Both the position numbers and the translations under genes were made by a program. A stretch of DNA of 64,000 nt, from the NCBI RefSeq assembly GCF_001659605.2, contig NC_035169.2, forward strand, positions 5,818,110-5,882,109. The letters run 5' to 3'. Below are positions 56,063-64,000 of the stretch, piece by piece; the stretch's first letter is position 1; the number at the start of each line of letters is the position of its first letter. The notes beneath the pieces were generated by a model. That model saw only the letters and a list, made by a program, of their open reading frames with translations. It ran no database searches and was not told the origin of the DNA. This stretch comes from Manihot esculenta (lineage: Eukaryota; Streptophyta; Magnoliopsida; Malpighiales; Euphorbiaceae).

Positions 56063-56249
56063 AGTTTTATTTGATATTAGGTGATTGGTTGTTTAGTTGA
56101 TTTAGACATTTTTTTTCTCTTTTATTATCTTTTTACTTGCTTGTTTTATTTTTGAATTTTTTCAGATATTTTCTTTTATATGAGACAGATCAAATTTACA
56201 TTGAAGAAATAATTTAGGAAGAAGAAGAGGAGGATACTCAAGAAGTAGA

Positions 56250-57295
56250 AGCTATGGCTCAACAAAAAAAATAGAACAATTCGAGATCTTGCTTATCTTA
56301 GTTTTGGTGATTTTTGGCCTAGTGTAGTGAGACCGAGGATTGATGCAAATAATTTTGAGTTAAAGTCGTCTTTAGTTCAAATGGTACAACAATCTCATTT
56401 TAGTGGGCAATCTACTGAGAACCCACATCTACACTTGAGCAATTTCATGGAGATAAGTGATATGATCAAGCTTAATGGAGTTTTTAAAGATGCAATCAGA
56501 TTGAGAATTTTTCCATTTTCATTAAGAGATAGAGCTAGAGAGTGGCTCAATGCTTTGCCACTTGGATCTATTACCAGTTGAGAGCAGTTGTCACAGGCTT
56601 TTATTGAGTAGTATCTACTTCCAGGCAAGATGGCTAAGTTGAGAACTGAGCTTACTTCTTTCACACCAAGGGAGGATGAGTCTTTATATGAAGCTTGGAG
56701 TGAGATAAGGAACTTCAAAGGAAGTGTCCTCATCATAGTATACCAAAGTGGATGATAGTGCAACACTTTTACAATGTCGTTTCTCCAAATTTGAGAAGTG
56801 CGATTGATGAAGCTGTAAAAGGTGATTTAATGGGAAAAACTGAAGATGATGCTTTTGCTTGCTTGGACAAGATAGCTTACAAAAACTACCAGTGGAATAG
56901 TGAAAGAGCTCATGTGAAGAGTGAAGCTAAGAAAGCTGCTAGAATGTTTGAGATTGATGCCATGTCAATGATCAATGTCATGTTGATGCCTTAGCTAGAA
57001 GGATGGATAAGATGACCATGGGAATGTATGTTAAGAATGTAAATGCTATGAATGACATGAGCTATGGAGCAACCTTTGGGTATGAAAATCAAAGTTAGGG
57101 ACAAGATTTTTCAGCTTAGCAAATCAATTATGTCAACAACTATGGGCAATGACACATGGGTAATCCATACTCAAGCATTTACAATCAAGGGTGGAAGAAT
57201 CATCCTAACTTCTCTTGGTCTGAACAATCGAAGCAAAATCAGATTTTCAGCAACAATTTCCTCCTCTACAATAACACTTCTCAACAGGAAGAGTG
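56250..57295 (+). pseudogene. Second gypsy gag copy, broken and truncated
   Basis: Closely parallels 51846-52900, with independent stops and indels. An extra A run next to the start codon gives an early stop (56270). The middle (56752-56994) keeps KIAYKNYQWNSERAHVKSEA. It ends abruptly near 57295, before the protease region. Confidence 0.72.
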
Positions 57296-57376
57296 TAACT
57301 AATTTGGATTAACCATTTTCGATCAAGTAGAAAATGATCTAAAAAGTTATTTGGGTCAGTTTGGGCTGGGCTGTAG

Positions 57377-58815
57377 CAATGGGTTTAGTTTTGGATATCT
57401 CCACGTCCGACCATCTACCAATTTTAATTTTTATAGGTATAGATTTTTGTTCCACGACAGCAGGCCCATCTTTTTCATTTTCAGAATCAATGGACTAGAG
57501 AATTAGATTTTTGAAACTTGTTGGACGAATACAGTAACAGAGGATATGCATCATTAGCTTACTGTTTGTAGCAAAAAAATTGGATGAGTGGGGCTAGAAT
57601 TACAGGAACAAATTTAAGGAAGGGACTGAGGATTGTAGAACATAGATTCATCGATTGAAGGGTTGAAGAATAGTTAGTGATCGATGAAAGTCCCTATATT
57701 GTAAAAACATATCGGCTGAACTTTTTGAATAGGGGGAGCTTTTTTGGAAACAACGGGCAAAGGAAGCATAGTTAAGGGATGGTAATTGTAATACCCGGTT
57801 TTCCATGTGAAAGCTACTGCCAAGTAGAAAACAGAGGCGGTAACTGGCATGGGACACTGGGCTAAATCAGGTAATTTCTTATTATTGTGGCAAACTCTAT
57901 AGGTCACAATCCTGTGCACCAAATAGTGTTATTAATCTTGTCCCTAGATGTGTCACAAAAGAGGATAATCAAATACTGGAGGAGTTTTTTACTAGTGATG
58001 ATATACGAAAGGTACTGTTTAGTACGGGAAGTGACAAGTCACCTGGGATTGATGGATTAAACCCTAGGTTTTTTCAAAAGTATTGGGATGTTATTGGAGC
58101 CAATGTCTATTCTTTCTGTGCTTCATGGGCTATCTCAGGGACATTTCCAAAGTCGTTAAATCAGATAATCCTAGCACTTATCCTAAAAAAATAAAACTCG
58201 AAATGTTTACCAAGATGTTTGCTAACCGATTGAAGCATATTTTGCCACATATTATCTCTCTAACCTAGAGTGCATTTGTGGCAAGACGACATATTCAAGA
58301 TAATTTTGTGGTTGCTTTTGAAATGCTTCATTATCTGAGAGCTAAAAGGAATGGGAAGGTTGGATATTTAGTGCTAAAGATCGATATTAGTAAAACATAA
58401 GATAGATTGGAATGGTCTTTTTTAAAAGCAATAATGCAGAAGATGGGGTTTAGTGATAATGGGGTTGACTTGACGTTTCTGTAAGTTTCAACGATTTCTT
58501 TTTAGGTTCTTCAACAAGAGAATCTTATTGGACTGATTTTTTCAAGAAGGGGGTTGAGACAGGAAGATCCCTTAAGTCCATATCTTTTCATTATCGGTGC
58601 AAAAGCTCTATCCATACTTATTGAGACTCGAGTGGAAGGCAATCAACTTCAGGAAATCCTTGATTTACTTTAGTCCTAATACTGTTCAAACAACAAGGTC
58701 GAATGTTTGCTCCAAGTTGCAGGTCGAGGAGCATGATGATTTTGGAACATATTTGTGCCTTACTATGATTATTGTCCGGAAAAAAAAAAGGTCTTTGATT
58801 TTGTAAAGAATATAC
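57377..58815 (+). mobile_element. LINE relic, copy 2, right part
   Basis: Resumes the LINE exactly where copy 1 continues near 26498 (GGGTTTAGTTTTGGATAT). It carries RT remains: SPGIDGLNPRFFQKYWDVIG near 58035-58095 and a decayed GLRQEDPLSPYLFII-like block near 58560-58600. Frames are broken throughout. Confidence 0.75.
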
Positions 58816-59100
58816 AAAAAAGAGGCCTTCCTATGGCCATTGGCCGAAACAATTAGATTACATATACATCTTTTTTTTGTTTTTTTCTCGAAATAGATTG
58901 CGTTTACATTTGTAATGTGTACAGGTTGAAAGACCTATGACTAATACATATGCCAAAATGCAATGACCTCTAAAATTTTTCCCTTTTCCAAATAGGTCAG
59001 GATGGTATTTGCTATCTATGATGAACAACGGAGAAGAAGCTCAATTTTTAAGAAAGCTACAAGATCCCATTCCAATTTCTATTCTGCAGATAAAAAGTAC
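58816..59100 (-). pseudogene. Stranded MATE exon 13 (unit 2)
   Basis: At 59083-59041 the minus strand still shows the AG acceptor, a 43-base exon with the same frame and a TGA stop. The conserved Trp of PWSF is now Cys and other residues differ. The 3' flank (58816-59040) matches that of the intact gene. No further exon follows upstream. Confidence 0.65.
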
Positions 59101-61590
59101 TTGTAAAAACAAATTTCTACATAAAGAACATTGATCAAATAAATAGGCCTTAAGCTTTAGCCAAAAAAATAGGTCTTAAGCTTTAGCCGGCGGAAAAAAA
59201 TAAAAACTAATCGCTTGCCACTATACTCAATAATTTTATAAATTGACAAAGTTCATAAATATAATTTTATCATTTTTGTGAAAATTTAGAGTTCGATTAA
59301 TAAAATTGTTATAATTGTTATAGTAATAAATTAAATTATTTTTGATATTTTTTTTTAAATCAACAATGATATAATTAATTTGTATTTAATTGTTGTTCTT
59401 GTAAGTTTAGCATGCGATCATTATTGTTGTGACTTTTTATTTTTACTTTTTATTTTATAAAAAAACACAAAATCATTCGTTTAAAAATATTGCGTTTTTA
59501 TTTTTACTACGTATTAAAAAATAATTTTTAAAATTAAAAAATCAAAAACTAAAAACTAGAAATATTAATTTTATTGTTATAGGTTATACCAAACCATCAT
59601 TTTTCTTCACAACTTTTATTAGATTATTATTAAAAATGTTAAGATTTTATCTCTATCAATCAAATTCATGTTTTTATAATATATATTTTTATTTAATTAA
59701 TTTAGAAAATATATTTTTATTTTATTATTATAAATGAAATTTATTATTTTAGTTTTTATAATATAAAAAAACTCATTAATTATTTTTTCAATTTTAAAAA
59801 ATAAATTAAAATAATTTTTTAAAAAATAAATTAAAATAATTTTTTAAAAAATAAATTAAAACAATCTTGAAATTTTAAAAGATCTACTAATTAGTCTTTT
59901 CATTATTTTTAGTTATTAAATGTATTAATATTTAGTTCATGTGACAAAAAAATTCATTAACTAGTTATTTATTTTTATAAAAATATATATTAATTAATCC
60001 ATTCAAGATATTTTAAATTTTTTTATAAAAATAAAATTTACTATTTAGTCTCTATATTATAAAAAAAATCATTATTAATCCATTTGTTTTTTAAAATATA
60101 TTAATACATTTTTAAGGTATTAAAAATATACTAATTAGTCATTTTATTAGTTTATCTATTAAAGATTTTACTATTTAGTTTCTGTAGTAAGTTAAAATTT
60201 ATTAATTAATCCCTCAATTTTACAAAAATATCTACTAATTAATTTATTCATATTAAATACATTTGAAACTTTTGCGTAATACTTAACAACTAAAATTGAT
60301 GGAGAAATTAATTAGTAGATTTTTTAAAGTTTTAGAAATGTTGTAATATATTTTTTAAAATCACTAAATTAATTACTGAAATTTTCAATACAATAAGATC
60401 TAAAATTAATTAATAGATATTTTAAAGTTTTAGAAATGTTTGTAATATATTTTTTAAAATCAGTAGATTAATGACTGAAATTTCCAATACAATAGGATCT
60501 AAATAGTAATTTTTATTTTTATAACACGCTAAAATCTGGAATTCACCTTTGTAATCTCCCGATCCTAACCTAATAATAATAATACTAATAATAATAAAAT
60601 TAATAATATCAACCTAATATTTATTCATGAGTCTGATTAAAAAAATAAAATATATAACTTTATTAAATTTAAAACTCATATTTCAAATTTTCTTGTCCAA
60701 CCATAAGGTTATATTAACGTGAAATGCCACGAAAATTGTCATAGATCCTAAGTTCACCCACGATAGATTTGCACCTTTGATAAAAATCAAAGATTTTTTT
60801 TATCAAAGATTGAATAAAACGATAACGTAAATACATCACATAAAAATAAATATATATAATTTTTTACTTGTAATGATATAAAAGAGAGAAAGTAAAATAA
60901 GAAATAAAAAAATAAATAAGCGTTTTTTTTTTTATAATTGATCATGGAATAAAAGTGAGAGTAAAAATAAAAATAGAAAAGTTTCATCTAAAAGTTTGAA
61001 TAATTAATTTCAAGTAAATTTTTATACTTTTACGAAAATCAAATAACTTTAATCCTTCAATTTTAATCAATATTTAGAGAATTAATAAAAATTTGAGAGA
61101 TTAATTGGTAAAGAAATTAATTTTATTAAGCTATTAATTATTTTTTAAATTATTTAAGGGGCTAAACTTATATTATATTATTGCATTATATTTTGAATAA
61201 TTTTTACTAATTTTAGAAGGGCTGATGCAAGATATTAAAAATGAAAAATATAATAATGTGTAAATTGGACGATCTTATTTCTTAGATCCATTTTCTGGCC
61301 TTGCTCCTCTATTTTATTTTCATTATACTAGAATTAGTCATTACATAAACAGAAATCTATAAGCAATAAGATTATATATTCTTAATTGGAATACAAAATT
61401 TCATATAAATTTAATTTAATTAATTTTATTGTTTGAAATAAAAAAATTTAATTCTAATTTTAAAAAAAAAATTCATTCTTTAAGAGAAATTACTAAAATA
61501 CTGTGTTATTTTATAAGAATTAATTTAAATTTTTTTATTCAAAAATAAATCGCTCCAACACTAATGAATTAATGATGGCAATTATTTACA
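59101..61590. other. AT-rich spacer of unit 2, no gene seen
   Basis: Matches 29947-30394 joined to 41465-43230 without the copia element, so it records the copia-free state. It holds a (TAA)n-like run near 60570-60600 and the tandem repeat listed separately. No credible ORF. Confidence 0.55.
60309..60503. repeat. Tandem repeat, two units of about 98 bp
   Basis: The unit from about 60309 is repeated from about 60407 with a few substitutions (shared TTTTAAAGTTTTAGAAATG and ACAATA.GATCTAAA words). It is part of the AT-rich spacer and non-coding. Confidence 0.75.
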
Positions 61591-61790
61591 TTAAATTGCA
61601 TCTACATTTTTTTTCATTTTTCTTTTTTTTCTTAAAACAGATTGTATATGCATTTGTATTAAAATGCGTACAGATCGAAAAACCTACGACTAATAAAGAT
61701 GCCAAAAATGTAATGATCTCCAAAATTCTCCCATTTTCTAAATAGGCTAGATGGTATTTGCTAGCTATGATAAACAAACGGAGAAAAAGC

Positions 61791-64000
61791 TTATTTTCTT
61801 AAAAAGCTCCAAGGTCCCATCCCAGTGCCTATTCTGCAAAAATAAAAGTACTTGTTAAAATAAATTTCTACATAAAAAATATTAATCAAATACAATCACC
61901 GATAAATAAATTAAACTACTGAATGCCTAAATTAAAATTATAATCTATTTAATATTTAAATTTATAAAAATCATAATAATTAACTATAAGTTAATCATCC
62001 TATAATAATTTATTAGAAGAAAAATAAAAATTAATCACATGTATTATTGTTTATATTCTAAATTTTTTTGATTCTTTGAATTTTTATAAATTGACAAAGT
62101 TCGAGAAGTATAATTTTGTCATTTTATAAAAATTTAGTGTTCAATCAATAAAATTCGAGAGTAGTAAGTAATAAATCAAACTATTTTTCACATCCTTTTA
62201 TAAATCAACAATAATATCGTTAATTTGTGCTTGATTGTTATAATCCTTGTAAGTTTAAGTATTCAATAAGTTGCAAATTTAGTTCAGGTGTTTAACGAGA
62301 CAATATGAAATAATATAAAAGTATAGGTATAAATTTGACATCAATATTTCTAATTGAAACCGTTACCTCAACAAGCCCACGTATGCGCGTAGAGTCATAA
62401 AAATGGTCAACGCAACCCAGATGCCAAAGAAGCCATGACTAGATGATAAAGCAAATAAGCATAGGATGCTTATTATTGACACCAAAACCTGAACCATGGT
62501 GGAAGAAATTAGCAGAATGCGAAAAATAAGAGAAGTATAACAAGGATTTGATATTTGTTAATGGTATAATAGGGAAGAAAAATAATATAAGATAATTAAA
62601 GTGTTGATTTTCTGTTGTATTCTTGGAAGCCAAACAAGCTTATCTAAACACAAAAGCAAAATGAATTGATGTTTTGAAGAACTTTTTAACTGGGGTAGAA
62701 GGCGAGGCATACCATTGAGTATGAAGAGTATGCAAAATCAGATGCTCCATAATTGATTCCATCGAAAACGAAGGCTAAAACATTTACGATTTGAGTTGCT
62801 GCAACAAACTAATCAGCATAAAAAGAGAAAAGAGGAAAGTCTTAGTCCGAAAAGTTTTCCATAATCCAAAGCACAGAAAAGGAAAAAAACTCCTATTGTT
62901 GGTTCTTGTAATTAGAAAAAGTGAATAGTTACCGGGATGCCCACGGCAATAAGATTCAAAACATTGACGTCTTCTGTAAATAATCTTGAAGCAAACTGTA
63001 GTCCACCGAAAAGGAAGATCGAGAGAACTAGGCCTAAAAGCAAACCGTACTGCAAAGAAAAGCACACAATTAAAATATTTACAGGGAAATTTGTAACTTA
63101 ATGCTGAGGTATTTCCGTACCTGGAATACACGAGAAGCAATGGCCTTGGCCCTGTCGTGATCCTTATTTGCAAATGCACTTGCAAGCATTGCCTGGAAAA
63201 GTTCAAATGCATTAGTCCATTTCTTGGAGATGTTTGACAAGTAAAATGCTCTTGGTATTGCAGTTGGGTTAGATATTTTAACATTAAAATTTAAGAACAA
63301 GGAGGAGTAAAGGGATGGAAATGAAACTCAAATATTTCAGTGACAGGATATAGTAATTAAAGATCCACCGGCAAGGGAATTATGCAAATATTTACAAACA
63401 CATGCAAGTGGTTTCAGTTCATTAAAAGAAACAGTTCTTACTTGTCCAGCCACAGCCAGCCCATCTGCAAGCAAAGAAGTTGCCATCCAAATCTGCAAGC
63501 AAACCTGAAATGCAGCCATTGAAGTAGATCCATGTCTTGCCGCCAATGATGCAGCCAAGGTGACACAGATTGTCGCAGCTATTACCCTCATCAACAGCAT
63601 AAATCCTTAGTGGAAATGCAATTCATTGATCAGTTGCAGTAGCATACAAAGTGAACAGCAAAAAAATGAATAGAAAAGGAATGAGATAATTCCCAAGGAG
63701 ACAATGCATTTAAGAAGGATGGAAAAGGAAAAACCTTACCATTTTTTAGAAATCGACCAAATTGTAGATCTTTAATGTTGGGAGGCAATAGATCAACATG
63801 TTCAATTAATTTCCACAACAGAATCAGGGAGATTAGGTACCTAAAACAGAATATTAAAAGGAAAAAAAAGGTGAACCATAGTGTCCTCAACAAAAAATCA
63901 ATCAACAGCATGCCAGAAACCACAAAGAAAAATTGGAATGCTATCTCATCTTCAGGAGAAAGATGGAACTTACTGAGAAATAACATGAGCAATGGCTGCA
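61791..64000 (-). CDS. DTX42: MATE-family (DTX42/FRD3-type) transporter, second copy, 3' part only (runs off the window)
   Basis: Exons matching 6 (part) to 13 of the first gene lie at 64000-63974, 63840-63740, 63605-63442, 63192-63121, 63049-62933, 62808-62713, 62488-62367 and 61833-61791. Lengths and phases are the same and all GT-AG sites are kept, with no stop before a TAA at 61791. The 5' exons are beyond the window, so overall intactness is unknown. Visible differences are few: Phe to Leu in exon 12 (FMTF to FMTL), Thr to Met in the last exon (GTGTG to GTGMG), and TAA instead of TGA. Intron 8 carries 111 bp (about 63247-63360) that the first gene lacks. A tandem paralogue with the same presumed citrate-efflux role is likely. 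Confidence 0.82.

Larger units (their letters stand above)
50540..57376 (+). mobile_element. Athila/Tat-like gypsy complex nested in the LINE, decayed and rearranged
   Basis: The insert splits the LINE between an ATTGGTAAAGGG left edge and a CAATGGGTTTAG right edge, words that are adjacent in copy 1 near 26490. Inside are an LTR-like segment (to about 51635), a tRNA-Asp-type primer-binding site, gag and protease remains, a 3' tail, a second LTR-like segment (about 55700-56050) and a second gag copy that stops at about 57295. The order LTR-internal-LTR-internal suggests recombination between elements or a tandem rearrangement. RT, RNase H and integrase are missing from both internal parts. Confidence 0.65.
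48172..64000. other. Segmental duplication unit 2
   Basis: The order of unit 1 restarts here: AT-rich lead, LINE relic, stranded MATE exon 13, AT-rich spacer and a MATE gene. It lacks the solo LTR and copia insertions of unit 1 but has its own gypsy complex inside the LINE (about 50540-57376). The unit continues beyond the window. Confidence 0.75.

Overview
The window is repeat-rich nuclear DNA of a flowering plant, almost certainly a eudicot. The evidence is nested Ty3/gypsy and Ty1/copia LTR retrotransposons, a decayed plant-type LINE, an endogenous caulimovirid, and a 13-exon intron-rich MATE transporter gene with plant-like GT-AG splice sites. A Euphorbiaceae-like genome is only a guess. 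No bacterial-style operons, CRISPR arrays, rRNA or tRNA genes were seen.

Layout. (1) 1-14.7 kb: a minus-strand Athila/Tat-type Ty3/gypsy element (264-14701, TSD AATGG) that has lost RT, RNase H and integrase. Its right LTR is split by two later minus-strand insertions: a two-LTR Tekay-like deletion derivative (5945-11363, TSD CTAGT) and a related solo LTR (11507-13654, TSD ATTAG). (2) About 14.8-23.4 kb: a minus-strand endogenous pararetrovirus (coat protein/zinc knuckle, protease, RT/RNase H, second ORF), broken by stops and by another Tekay-like solo LTR (17684-19898, TSD ATAAT). It ends at a (TA)16 palindrome. (3) 23.4-24.1 kb: a plus-strand gypsy integrase relic. (4) 24.1-48.2 kb and 48.2-64 kb: two copies of one tandem segmental duplication. 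Each unit runs LINE relic, stranded last exon of a MATE gene, AT-rich spacer, then a MATE transporter gene on the minus strand. The first gene (43416-47615) is complete and open; the second runs off the right edge.

The first unit also received a solo LTR-like insertion (28359-29946) and a very young plus-strand Sirevirus-like copia element (30395-41459, TSD ACAAC) with LTRs that look identical, open gag and pol frames, and a third gene with its own leader and probable intron. The second unit received a decayed Athila-like gypsy complex (about 50540-57376) inside its LINE.

The most striking signal is an oriented 13-bp dyad, TTCGGCCGCCGAA in the sense direction of its host element, present in about 40 exact copies. 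It clusters upstream of the TATA boxes of the Tekay-like gypsy LTRs and of the copia LTR, and again in front of the copia third gene. Two Athila-type elements carry different dyads of their own. The only clear host gene function is the MATE (DTX42/FRD3-type, citrate-efflux class) transporter pair, whose exon 6-12 region looks recently homogenised between copies.
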